In this document: positions 34,001 through 43,019 of the stretch, one piece after another
How positions within the stretch are numbered: the stretch's first letter is position 1
Layout: every line of letters begins with the position of its first letter
The notes under the pieces: model-generated
Seen by the model: only the letters and a program-made list of their open reading frames with translations
Database searches by the model: none
What the model was told of the DNA's origin: nothing
Translations under genes and position numbers: made by a program
Assembly (NCBI RefSeq): GCF_963678635.1
Contig: NC_087063.1
Span: forward strand, 44,396,297-44,460,296
Origin: Symsagittifera roscoffensis
Lineage: Eukaryota > Xenacoelomorpha > Acoela > Convolutidae
Reading direction: 5' to 3'
DNA length: 64,000 bases

Positions 34001-35524
34001 AAAGGGACACGACTTGAATATCGCGCCTTTGTGGTGTCTTGCGTTCGATTGGGTAAATTTTGTCGCTGGTGAAAGATCTGAATTTTCCCAATTGGGTTTG
34101 CATACTTCTGTTGACAAAAATGGGAACGAAGTTTTGGACGAGTTAACTGAAAGGCAACTTAAGTTCCTCACGTTGGCCAGGACTTTCGTCCTTGGAATGG
34201 AAGCGAAATTTGTGCGGCAATTTTTGTTCATGATTTTCTGCGAAAAGAAAGGCAAATTTAAAATTGAAGAGTACGTTATAATTTATTTGCAACCAAGTTA
34301 CGTACTTGGCTCAAATATCGACGACCGGCTTTGGAAAGACCCTGATTCAAAAGTAGCTGAAGATTCAGCGCAAAACAAGTGTTTGAAACGTGTTTTCAGA
34401 CATGTTTTGATTGTGCGACCTCAAGATACTTTTGCGGGAAACATGCAAAAGTATGAACAAATTAAATACGGCTTTAATCGAGCATGTGCTCTGAGCCCAC
34501 TGAAAAACTGTCAGGTTCTCGAAACACCATCTAATTTTCAGTATGTGGCTGCCACTTACGATGGAGTACGACTGCTCATGCAGGCTATGAACAAATCTAT
34601 TTCGGAGAATAACAAAAAGGTTCCGAAATCAAGCAGACATTCTGCCTTTGAATCAATAACGACATTTTGGTTGAACAGTAAAAAACGTAGGGTATCTTTC
34701 ATGCGGTGCTGGAGTTTTGAAGCACTCGAGTTTTTATCCCAGAATTGTACCATGATACCCAACACACAAACACAAACTCATTTCATCTCACCTGTCAAGC
34801 ACTTTTAAAGAGCAATCATGAAACAGTTTTTTGGTTTGCGCCATCCATATGGGGTGTAAATTACGTTTTTTTTTCATTGGGATTAAATATTGCGCCTGAA
34901 TTATTAAAAATTGCAGGCCTATGCAGGCCAAAATACCCTATGCAGATAAAAATTGTTCACGGATAGGCATACTTTTCTCAAACTTTTGTTATGGCAGCAC
35001 CAAAAAATGGACGGTAGGTAGTTTGCCCAAAATTTTAGTCTCATTTAAGATTGTCTTCTTGAATGCAGCTTGAAAACGAAGATGTAAATCAAGTCCTATT
35101 CCCGTTCGTCGCCGGAAAACATTTCTACGACTCTAATTTCGCCGGTGCTTCCGACATAGTTTTCAACGATGCTGGCGAAAGAGTGACCAAAATGGAACTG
35201 TGGCGTATGGAAGATACAGAAACCGGCATCTTTTCAGCTCATGTTGTTTTTGACTTTGACGGAACCAATGTCACTAAGGGTCCTGGAGTACCTTGGATTG
35301 GAGGAAGTGCGCCCAAAAACAACCCAGGCGTTGTTTCTGACAATCAATGCAGTCACCAGCATTCTCATACAGGCCTGACGATTCTGATCTTCTTTCTGGT
35401 AGCATGTGTCGTGTTTCTCCTGGCTATTCTTACTTTGATTGGGATCGTTATGTACACGAGGGGCATGACGGAGCGGTCGCTCAGAGAAACAATCGTTCCA
35501 TTTTTTGTGACAACTGAACAATGA
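31065..35524 (+). CDS. ANF-binding (natriuretic peptide receptor-like) single-pass receptor with short tail
   Basis: Three exons, 31065-31342, 33626-34619 and 35069-35524, have GT-AG borders and matching phases (2, then 0), giving 575 residues. Residues 1-27 look like a signal peptide. The extracellular part has the periplasmic-binding-like ANF fold: FGPMCINLLASTASAAKTVG and ATYDGVRLLMQAMN in exon 2, and VFNDAGERVTKMELWRM plus WIGGSAPKNNPG before the membrane in exon 3. A single helix of about 30 residues follows (GLTILIFFLVACVVFLLAIL and onward). Only about 23 residues come after it before TGA, so the kinase-homology and guanylate cyclase domains of NPR-A/B are absent. The length matches the clearance receptor NPR-C (about 540). 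Intron 1 holds a Helentron-like insertion. A spliced continuation past exon 3 is possible, but no donor or kinase exon is seen before the 36167 element. Confidence 0.82.
32012..32501 (+). mobile_element. Helentron-like non-autonomous element, copy 3, in intron 1 of the receptor gene
   Basis: It begins TGTTCCGACTTTCG (32012) and ends with GTCGGAAAA (32461-32469), the hairpin TCAGGGC-ttc-GCCCTGA (32471-32487) and a short tail ending near 32501. It is the inverse copy of 19829-20362 over about 500 bp. Only the 3' side carries the hairpin, as in Helentron-type ends. Confidence 0.62.
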
Positions 35525-35749
35525 TTTTCGAGAAATTGCAGAGGTACCTGTTCAAAATTGCATGACAAAATTTTGCGGTAGAAAGAGAATCTGTGCTTCG
35601 GCGATGTTAATATTGACGTATACTGAGCTTATTTAATCTTTTTGAAGTGATTTGTATTTGGATAAAACCATACAGAATAGACTAATCAAAGTTGTATGCA
35701 ATTTTTGAATTTAATTGTATACTTGTTTGAGCTATTTAGGCTTCATACA

Positions 35750-36141
35750 CAAAAGCGGATTTAGGGGGGGAGACGATTTCTACTCGACCCCCTACCGACC
35801 CAATGGTTCCCCCTGTGTACTATTTTGAGACATCCATTTTTGGTGACGGACCATAAAATTTTTCTAAAGGCGCCTTTGGCGCCAATATATACTAATTTTA
35901 AGGGGGAGCGCGCCGAAAAAACGCGATTTTTCAAAATATTCAAAAAAGTGCCTAAAAACGCCTTTTTCTGCCTGTTTTTTCAAAATTTAACCTGCGGCGC
36001 AGAAATTTTCGGCAAAACAGAGTTTCTTTGGGAGAACTCGGAAAATCAATTTGGTCGACTTAAAACAAAAAAGGTCGACACAATTTTGGATTTTTTTTTG
36101 AAAAACCGCCCACCTTCGAGAAACTCCTAGATCGGCCCCTG
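35750..36141. mobile_element. hAT-type MITE, 392 bp
   Basis: The imperfect terminal inverted repeat is CAAAAGCGGATTTAGG at the left and CTCCTAGATCGGCCCCTG at the right. The flanks TTCATACA (35742-35749) and TTTATACA (36142-36149) match at 7 of 8 positions, consistent with an 8-bp target duplication. It is non-coding and lies between the receptor gene and the Polinton-like element. Confidence 0.65.
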
Positions 36142-36166
36142 TTTATACATGAGTAGTATAGATATA

Positions 36167-37020
36167 CGACACTGGGATCGGGGGGGGGGGGGGGGTGATC
36201 CCTACAGGGATCATTGGGTATAGATTATACCTAATGATCCCAATGTAAATATTTATACCTAATGATCCCTATGTAAAATATTTATACCTAATGATCCCTA
36301 AGTAAAACATTTATACCTAATGATCCCTATGTAAAAAATTTTCCAAAAAATTTTTTCATCCAAAAGTTTCCAAAAAAAAAATTTTTTTTCAATTTTTTTT
36401 TTCGTTTTTTTTTCAGTTTTTGTTTTTAAATTTTTTTTTCAAACTTTTTTTCAAATTTTTTTTCAATTTTTTTTTTCAAATCTTTTTTTTCAATTTTTTT
36501 TTCAATTTTTTTTTTCAAATTTTCTTTTTCAAATTTCTTTACTTAATGATCCCTTGTGAATTATTTATACCTAATAATCCCTATGCAAAAAATTTATACC
36601 TAATGATCCCTATGTAAGAAAATTTATACCTAATGATCCCTATGTAAAAAATTTATACCTAATGATCCCTATGTATAATTTTTATAGCTAATGATCCCTA
36701 TGTAAAATTTTTACCCAATGATCCCTATGTAAAAAAATTATACCTAATGATCCCTATGAAAAATTTTTATACCTAATGATCCCTATGTAACAAATTTATA
36801 CCTAATGATCCCTATGTAAGATAATTTATACCTAATGATCCCTATGTAAAAAAATTATACCTAATGATCCCATTGTATAATTTTTATAGCTAATGATCCC
36901 TATGTAAAATGTTTATACCTAATGATCCCTAGGTAAAATAATTATACCTAATGATCCCTATGTAAATACTTATACCTAATGATCCCTATGTAAAATTTTT
37001 ATACCTAATGATCCCTCAGC
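36167..37020. repeat. Left terminal inverted repeat with ~30-bp minisatellite
   Basis: After the 16-bp terminus there is a run of about 17 G, then a GGGATCATTGGGTATAG / TATACCTAATGATCCC inverted pair. About 20 tandem copies follow of a 28-32 bp unit with core TATACCTAATGATCCCTATG plus an A/T linker. A T-rich block (36340-36540) interrupts the array. The same unit in inverse orientation forms the right terminus. Degenerate linkers and length variation indicate unequal exchange. It is not a CRISPR: linkers are low-complexity and vary only in A/T count. Confidence 0.85.
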
Positions 37021-37177
37021 AGGATATTTGCAAGAAAAAAATCATACCAGTCCTGAGTACACATATGTTTTGCCTTGTCCAATAAAAAACTGTTAGCTGG
37101 GTCACGTGACAGGTATTGCGTTTTGCTTATTTCTTAAAACATTCAAACCAAAGTTATTTCGTTTGTTGGAATGTTGA

Positions 37178-37676
37178 GTGAAAGTCATGTTAACCCAAAG
37201 AAAGAAAACTAAAAAATTGTTTTTCAACCATCTCATTATTTTAGATATTGCAGGATTTAAATGTGGCAAGAAACTTTTGATCATAGAGGAACTTTCCGTT
37301 TGTTCTGCTAATACAATTGATACAATTCATTTTCTGCCACCAGTTCAATTCAACAATTTATCAAAAGAAGAGAAAAATGCGTACAATTGGGTATCTAAAT
37401 TTCTACACGGGCTTCGTTGGGACAAAGGTGAATACCCTTACTCATACTTGGATCAAATTTTTGACAGCTTTCGTTTGAGGAAACCAAATTCCCATTTTTT
37501 TTGCTAAAAGTACACAAAAATCTGTTTTATTAGCTGAATACTTGAAATTACCCGTGTCAAATTTGGAAGATATTGGCTGCCCAAAGATTGAACAGTTATT
37601 GGGTCAAGAAAAACATTTTGCAAACGACATTCTCATTACTTCCCTCGCATCAATTATTAAAGCATTGTACCCGTAG
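37178..37676 (+). pseudogene. DIQGF-type exonuclease-like protein, frameshifted
   Basis: The first part (to 37509) contains DIAGFKCGKKLLIIEELSV, then HGLRWDKGEYPY; this pattern occurs in a family of invertebrate proteins suspected to have a DEDD-exonuclease fold. The expected downstream part (a KS motif, then a region around IGCPKIEQLL) continues in another frame until a TAG at 37674-37676. The frame changes at the eight-T run 37495-37502. About 165 residues in total. A role in element replication or DNA processing is an inference. The ATG at 37178 is uncertain because conserved sequence starts about 25 residues later. Confidence 0.45.
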
Positions 37677-37927
37677 AAAATCCAAAGTTTTTTTCGATTG
37701 GTTATGAAATGAACTGTCCAATGATGCAAACAACCTTATCTCCAAATTTGGTGGTTTACGCTTCAATGACTAATCAGAATCCTGAAAACAATTTAACACC
37801 AAGAATTAAAGTTACTCTTACGCGGACAGGCAAATTAGATTGTCGAGGAAAACCTCTCCTGCAAAACTCGAACAAATTACACTGAACGATATCGAAATCG
37901 ATAATTTACGGAAATTTTTTACAGTTC

Positions 37928-38248
37928 TTGACTACTTTCACCTGTACAATGTCCAGACTCCAGGAATTTCGCCAGTCAATTCCGTTGTTCAATCTCAACC
38001 TGGAAGGGCTGCAACCTCAGCTGGGAGAGAGAAGACAAATCCATTTGCATGACCATCAGCTTCCAGCTGAACTGAAAGAATTAGTCAAAACTGATAACGT
38101 TGAGGAAATACATTTAGTTCAAGCCACTATCAGAGTTGCTGCTCATTTTGTTGTAAAGTTCAAATCTAATTATAACCATGACAAGTTCACAAAATATGAG
38201 TTTTTCTTCATTGAACGAGGAGCTGATTTGCCTGTTGAACCGAAATGA
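37928..38248 (+). CDS. Unknown Polinton-associated protein
   Basis: 106 codons, no recognised family. The second half (LPAELKELVKTDNVEEIHLV, then a hydrophobic AHFVVKFKS segment) is similar in layout to the next ORF (38356-38598), suggesting tandem paralogues. The upstream frame is open from about 37850 in another phase, so the N-terminus may be incomplete or the gene may start earlier after a frame change. Position just before the packaging ATPase would fit a virion or assembly factor, which is only context. Confidence 0.35.
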   Translation: MTTFTCTMSRLQEFRQSIPLFNLNLEGLQPQLGERRQIHLHDHQLPAELKELVKTDNVEEIHLVQATIRVAAHFVVKFKSNYNHDKFTKYEFFFIERGADLPVEPK

Positions 38249-38355
38249 CGAATCACATATATATGCCAAGTTTTGTGAATCATAATAAATATATTTATTG
38301 GTTGTTTTCATTTTCTTTTGATCTTGTGTGATTACTAGTTGCTAACACATCGTGT

Positions 38356-38598
38356 TTGAAAATTCAAAATTTCAAAAAAATATTTTTGCCAAAAGAAAAC
38401 ACACAAAATGTGAGTTTAACAGGTGAGAATTTACCAAAAGAATTATTAGACGAAATCAAAACCGGAAACGTAGAAAAAATTGTTCAGATACTTCTGACAG
38501 ACAAAAACATAGCAAGATATATAATAAAATACAAACCAAACGGCAATAGATCAGAGAAAAAAAGGCGATTGGTTTGCAGTTGTAACTATCAACCTTGA
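38356..38598 (+). CDS. Unknown small protein, likely paralogue of the preceding ORF
   Basis: 80 codons. The core LPKELLDEIKTGNVEKIVQ, then ARYIIKYKPNGN, parallels LPAELKELVKTDNVEEIHLV, then AHFVVKFKSN in the ORF at 37928-38248. The C-terminus is short and basic. No function can be assigned. Confidence 0.35.
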   Translation: MKIQNFKKIFLPKENTQNVSLTGENLPKELLDEIKTGNVEKIVQILLTDKNIARYIIKYKPNGNRSEKKRRLVCSCNYQP

Positions 38599-38630
38599 TA
38601 CAAATAAGCAAAAAAAGTCTTCCAGTAAAC

Positions 38631-38741
38631 ATGGAAATTGAAGAAACCACCACTGTCGAGAACAATGATTGCGACTTTGTAGACATTGGTGGTGCCCAAA
38701 AAGTTTTCATCTCACGAAAACAGATCTTGGAAATTTTGTAA
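38631..38741 (+). CDS. Very small acidic ORF before the ATPase
   Basis: A 36-codon ORF starting ATG at 38631, with an acidic N-terminus (MEIEETTTVENNDCDFVD) and stop at 38739-38741. It lies between the two related small proteins and the ATPase in a region of little spare space. It may be a remnant of a longer gene. Low support. Confidence 0.2.
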   Translation: MEIEETTTVENNDCDFVDIGGAQKVFISRKQILEIL

Positions 38742-38924
38742 CTCTGTTTCTCTTCCGTCTGCAGAAGTTGTCTTTTTCACACAAGTCTGTTTCATTTTCA
38801 TTTTGCTCTCTTTATCTATTTCAAAATTGTCTTTTTACAATCTTAATTGTGACGAGACTGCCATTTGACTTTCAATATTATCCAGTACAGTTGGTTACAT
38901 GTTACCCAATCCCAAGTTATAATA

Positions 38925-39503
38925 ATGAATAAGATCATTTCAACAAAAGATCGTCTGTTTATGTCCGTTTCAGGTCCCTCGAGATCTGGCAAAACTGATT
39001 TAATTTTTCAAATGCTTCTCAAAGGTACATTCTATCCATCGTATAACAAGATATTTTATTTTTATCTTCACGATCAACCCAAATACCGTTCCTTTGTTTC
39101 TCACAACAAATTTGATATTGAATTTATAAAATTGTCCAGCTTTGAAATTGTTAATAACTTACGGGATTGTATGATTGTCTTTGATGATACCTGTGAAGAA
39201 ATTTTTAATGAAAACGATTTCGTTAAATTAGCTACAGCAGGTCGACATAAAAATGTTCATGTTATTTATGTCAAGCACAATTTATTTCAGCAAAGTAAGC
39301 AATCACGTACAATAGATTTGAATACAACTCACTTAATTTTCTTCAAATCACCTCGAGACATTCAACAAATTGATTATTTAGGCAGACAGTTGAATAATGC
39401 AAAATTCCTCCGTCATGCGTATCAGTTGGCAACGAAAGAAGATTTCGGTCATCTGTTGATCGACTTGGATCCCAAAACTTCAGAATGTCTTCGTTATTTG
39501 TGA
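38925..39503 (+). CDS. Polinton-type FtsK/HerA DNA-packaging ATPase
   Basis: P-loop ATPase of the class that translocates the genome into the capsid in Polintons, adintoviruses and adenovirus-like viruses. The start at 38925 (MNKIISTKDRLF) is preferred because Walker A (GPSRSGKT) follows at residues 17-24, as usual; an in-frame ATG at 38865 adds 20 unlikely residues. Walker B is CMIVFDD at about residues 82-88, followed by an acidic pair. The C-terminal section (TTHLIFFKSPRDIQQIDYLG) is typical. 192 residues, intact, one of the few unbroken genes of the element. Confidence 0.88.
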   Translation: MNKIISTKDRLFMSVSGPSRSGKTDLIFQMLLKGTFYPSYNKIFYFYLHDQPKYRSFVSHNKFDIEFIKLSSFEIVNNLRDCMIVFDDTCEEIFNENDFVKLATAGRHKNVHVIYVKHNLFQQSKQSRTIDLNTTHLIFFKSPRDIQQIDYLGRQLNNAKFLRHAYQLATKEDFGHLLIDLDPKTSECLRYL

Positions 39504-39567
39504 AACATAGTTCCATCATCACCAACCATTTTCTATTTACCATCCTCAAAAGCAGTTATCATATCTC

Positions 39568-39801
39568 TTGAAAATGAAAGAGAAAGAATTATGTATATTG
39601 AAGCAAATGCTCAATAGTCGACATTGTCGATCAATTTTGACAGGAGCTGATTCAAATTTTATTAGATTTCTTTGCGGTTGTTTTGTGAATGTTTTTCTGG
39701 GACATGTTCCAGCTAACAAAAGTTCCATCGAGTGTAAGAAAATACCATTTGGAAAAATTGTTGACCCCAAGTTTAGTATCCGGGAAAAACGATTAGTTTA
39801 G
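39568..39801 (+). CDS. Conserved small Polinton/adintovirus protein of unknown function
   Basis: 77 codons. The block ILTGADSNFIRFLCGCFVNV, then FLGHVP and a terminal DPKFSIREKR, follows the pattern (Leu-rich, NVL-G-VP, then SxxEKR) seen in short uncharacterised proteins encoded beside the integrase or capsid genes of many metazoan Polintons. The real start may be the ATG at 39607 (MLNSRHCRSIL). Function unknown. The frame is open and uninterrupted. Confidence 0.5.
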   Translation: MKMKEKELCILKQMLNSRHCRSILTGADSNFIRFLCGCFVNVFLGHVPANKSSIECKKIPFGKIVDPKFSIREKRLV

Positions 39802-39876
39802 TATCCGAGAATATTTCACTGGTTAAATCAATCGGAGAATCGTGTTACATATACCTGAAAAACTAGAACCTTACGC

Positions 39877-40818
39877 ATGTATGCTGAAGAATTCATCCTC
39901 ATTCCTCGAAAAACATATGCTCCAGATAAAAAAACTGCACCACAATCTCAAATCCTTCATAATCCATTAATTAACGACAAATCATCTCAACTCAATTACA
40001 TACAACGATTTCGAGAACGAAATATCAGCCGTGACTCTCCACCACCATTAAACCCAACATCTCCTATTCTTTTAACCCCTAGTAATATAGTACCAAATCT
40101 TCGAAAAAGAAATTTATCTGCACTTACTAATTTCAGTGATGATGGTGATGATGAAGCAGAAAAAATTTTGAATCATACAATTCAATGCAGCAGACAAGCT
40201 CAAAGAGAACAGAAAAAAAACGATGAAAAAATTAATGGAAAAACCGCTGAAGTGTTTCGAAAGGTTATGGAATCCATTCAAGAGCTATTGGAAGCTAATA
40301 AACTGGAAAGGGCAAGGATAGTGCTAAAGCAGTTGTTCAAAGTTGAATCCTTGACTTTAGACGTTGACGGATATGTTCTAATTCAAGGAAAACCAACACT
40401 TGTTAAAATTGAATCCTTTTTGTACGATACACAGCAAAACACAAAAAAACTTGAGGGTGTTTTTTATCCACAAATTTTGAAAGAACTGAATCTTGATCCT
40501 AGCTTAGTGTCCAACACTTATGCAAAACAGATTCTCCGCTCGCTTAAGAGCGAAGCAGCTAAGCCCTCAACTTCTTCCTCCTTTGTGTCCGACAACCCGA
40601 CAACTGAGGACTCGAAGAGATCAAAACCCTCCTCTTCGAAGACTCGATCGACAACTCTCAAACCCAAAACCAAGCAATCCGACAAAAGAAAAACCCAGAA
40701 AAAAGAATTTTTCCCCACCACCAACGACGACGATGACGACAATGATAAAAACTATGAAAGCAGTAAAGAATCGTTTGCGACGACGTCAACAAAAGAATGG
40801 AAATCCTACTATCAGTGA
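39877..40818 (+). CDS. Conserved Polinton protein of unknown function (313 residues)
   Basis: It starts MYAEEFILIPRKTYAPDKK, a kind of N-terminus (acidic, then ILIPR/K-aromatic) shared by an uncharacterised gene of many metazoan Polintons. The middle is charged and helical (about 100-215, EKILNHTIQCSRQAQREQKK onward). The C-terminal ~100 residues are Ser/Thr/Lys-rich and end in an Asp run and a disordered tail. It is intact and lies between the small conserved protein and the integrase. No enzyme motif; possibly a virion or DNA-associated protein. Confidence 0.5.
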   Translation: MYAEEFILIPRKTYAPDKKTAPQSQILHNPLINDKSSQLNYIQRFRERNISRDSPPPLNPTSPILLTPSNIVPNLRKRNLSALTNFSDDGDDEAEKILNHTIQCSRQAQREQKKNDEKINGKTAEVFRKVMESIQELLEANKLERARIVLKQLFKVESLTLDVDGYVLIQGKPTLVKIESFLYDTQQNTKKLEGVFYPQILKELNLDPSLVSNTYAKQILRSLKSEAAKPSTSSSFVSDNPTTEDSKRSKPSSSKTRSTTLKPKTKQSDKRKTQKKEFFPTTNDDDDDNDKNYESSKESFATTSTKEWKSYYQ

Positions 40819-40886
40819 AGAAAAGAAACTCAAATTACTCTACACGAAAGGTCCAGCTGCATTTGGTAGCGTTAAGAATTTAACAA

Positions 40887-41748
40887 ATGCTAGTCAACTC
40901 TCACCAAAAAAAGTTAAAAAAGTTTCTGAGATCTCAATTATCACATACAAAGTATGGATTGTTTCGTAAAACATATCCTCGGCTAAAAGCGATTGTTAAC
41001 GATATCAACGAAATTTGGTCTCTTGACTTGGCTTGTGTTGATAAATTGGCTAAATATAACCGAGGGGTACGATATTTGTTAGTTGCTGTCGATTGTCTCT
41101 ATCGCTACTTACGACTGGAACCCCTGAAGACCAAATATGCTAAGGAAACAACCGAAGCTTTCAAAAAAATGATCAAAACAAAACAACCAAAAAAGTTTGG
41201 GTTGACAAAGGCACCGAGTTTAAAGGAGAGTTCGAAAAGTTATGTACTAAACGAGAAATCATCAAATACAATACTCACAGTAAAAAAAATCAGCGTTTGC
41301 CGAAAGAAACATTCGATCGCTGAAAAGTATTATCTACAAATACTTGGAGTTTGAATGGACTTACAGTTATATTGAAAAATTACAAAGTTTTGTTCAAACG
41401 ATTAACTCGCGCGCTAATAGAGTAACAAAATTGGCTCCAAAAAAGGTTACAAGAAAACATGTACCTGCTTTAGTTTCATTAATTGCAAACAGTTCATCGA
41501 AGTTGGTACAGAAACCAAAATTTTATGTTGGTGACTATGTGCGAATAGCGAAGACTGACTTGCCTTTTAGAAAAGGTTACAAGCAGATTTTTACAGACGA
41601 AGTTTTTGAAATAGTTGCCATTCCTACTGTAATCCCTCCAACATACAGTCTCATTGATGCGGAAAAGGAAGAAATCAGCGGAAAATTTTATGAAAAAGAA
41701 CTTAGTTTAATTGGAAACAAAGCTGATTATAACGAAAATGGGCAGTGA
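40887..41748 (+). pseudogene. Retroviral-type (rve) integrase, frameshifted
   Basis: A DDE integrase that would insert the element. The catalytic core begins near 41015 (IWSLDLACVDKLAKYNRGV, first Asp), followed by YLLVAVDCLYRYLRLEPLK. The second Asp region and the catalytic Glu are present but in other frames: the frame changes at the six-A run 41189-41194 and again at the eight-A run 41282-41289, after which a frame open to 41748 carries the C-terminal part, including a chromo/SH3-like segment (KPKFYVGDYVRIAKTDLPF). Each break corresponds to one missing base in an A run. The 3' end overlaps the minor capsid start (41738) by 11 bases. Confidence 0.82.
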
Positions 41749-42599
41749 TGAGTTTACTGTACATTTGATTTCAACAGCATCAATGGATTATTTCCCAGAC
41801 ATCACTTTGGCCAGTTTTAGAAATTTTTGTAAAGAAGAAATAGCTTTAGACGGAGATTGGAGAGTTGCTTTCTCAGAAATAAATTTCCCCACAAAATTAA
41901 ACAATTTAACTGATAACAAATTTACGTATTTCAGAGCATCCGAAGTAGTAGCCAGTAAATCCAACGCTGGCAATCGGAATACAACTTCCAGACCTTACTA
42001 TGGCGAAAAAGTTTTTATCAAATCAGGAGAGTACACTTTTATAGAACAATTGATTAATGAGATAAAAACAAAACTCAAAGACAAAATTCATTTCGATGCG
42101 AGTCCTCAAGAAATCACGAATAGCATGAGCATTTGGATGAATGCAAATGAAGGAATCTCATTCCCAAGTACCCAGTCTGTTAGGCTACAATGCAAAGCTT
42201 GATTAGAACGGTGAATATCACATTGGTTACAAAATGATACCCTCCTTCGATGCATCTTATGATGGAAACGAACTGTACGAATCTCATTTCCCATATGACT
42301 TATCAAGTGGGACAAGTCGAATTTTTGTCTATATTGACATTATTCAATACCAAACTGTTGGTGATGCAAAGGCCCCATTGTTACGCGTCATTGATTCAAA
42401 TAGACGCATCAAAAACGGTAGTACCTGCAGCATTGAACCTAATCATCGAAAAAACTTCATTAATTTAGACTACAAAAAATTATTCACTTCATCTGTACAA
42501 TCAATATCGGTACAGTTGCGCACAAAAACTGGAAGACTAGTGCCCTTTGCAGGAACTGGTAAAGTTGTATTGACTATAAAATTCACGCGCTTTGATTGA
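41738..42599 (+). pseudogene. Minor capsid (penton-like) protein, broken
   Basis: The start MGSDEFTVHLISTASMDYFP is typical of Polinton minor capsid proteins (jelly-roll penton at capsid vertices). The first part is open to a TGA at 42200-42202. The second part is open from 42207 to 42599 in another frame and ends GKVVLTIKFTRFD. The junction holds both a frame change near the AAA at 42194-42196 and an in-frame TAG at 42204-42206. About 285 residues in all. Upstream the gene overlaps the integrase; downstream the basic core gene begins 6 bases after its stop. Confidence 0.72.
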
Positions 42600-42605
42600 A
42601 AACCA

Positions 42606-43019
42606 ATGGAACAATATTATGCAAAGCAAGCTTCACTTCCTCATTTCTCTGGACACTACCGACAACGCGGCAGTGGATTTGGCGCTTTGGCTGCTGGCAT
42701 TGGTCGTGTTGCTATACCGTTTGCAAGACGGGTTATTCTACAGGCTGCGAAAAAACTGGGCAGAGAACTTTTGATGAGTGCAGCGCCAGAACTGATTGAT
42801 GTCGCTATGAAAAAGAAGTCTCCTAAACAAGCATTGAAAAACACTGTCACAAAAACTGCAAGAAAACAACTCGGTGGTGGTAGACGTCGTAGAAAGACAC
42901 CAATGAATGGATTACGAAGAAGAAGGTCAGTAGGGGCTCGAAAAAGAAAAACAACCATTCAAAGAAAAACCAGACCAGTGAGAAGTCGAGCTGATTTTTT
43001 TCTCAAACATAAAAAATGA
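42606..43019 (+). CDS. Basic DNA-core protein resembling adenovirus pVII/pX-type proteins
   Basis: 137 residues, intact. The N-terminus MEQYYAKQASLPHFSGHYRQ is followed by a Gly-rich amphipathic segment (GFGALAAGIGRVAIPFARR, residues 24-42), then a strongly basic tail rich in Arg/Lys (GGGRRRRKT, RRRRSVGARKRKTT). Such proteins condense DNA in the virion of adenovirus-like elements. The amphipathic part resembles the membrane-active type of capsid peptide, which is only an analogy. Its TGA overlaps the ATG of the major capsid gene (ATGA, 43016-43019). Confidence 0.65.
   Translation: MEQYYAKQASLPHFSGHYRQRGSGFGALAAGIGRVAIPFARRVILQAAKKLGRELLMSAAPELIDVAMKKKSPKQALKNTVTKTARKQLGGGRRRRKTPMNGLRRRRSVGARKRKTTIQRKTRPVRSRADFFLKHKK

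Noticed and set aside
36420-36617. A Phe-rich ORF on the plus strand.
   Set aside because: It is a translation of T-rich simple sequence interrupting the minisatellite.
36167-37020. A CRISPR-like array (regular repeats with spacers).
   Set aside because: Spacers are short A/T runs varying only in length, the host is a eukaryote, and the array is mirrored at the other end of a mobile element.
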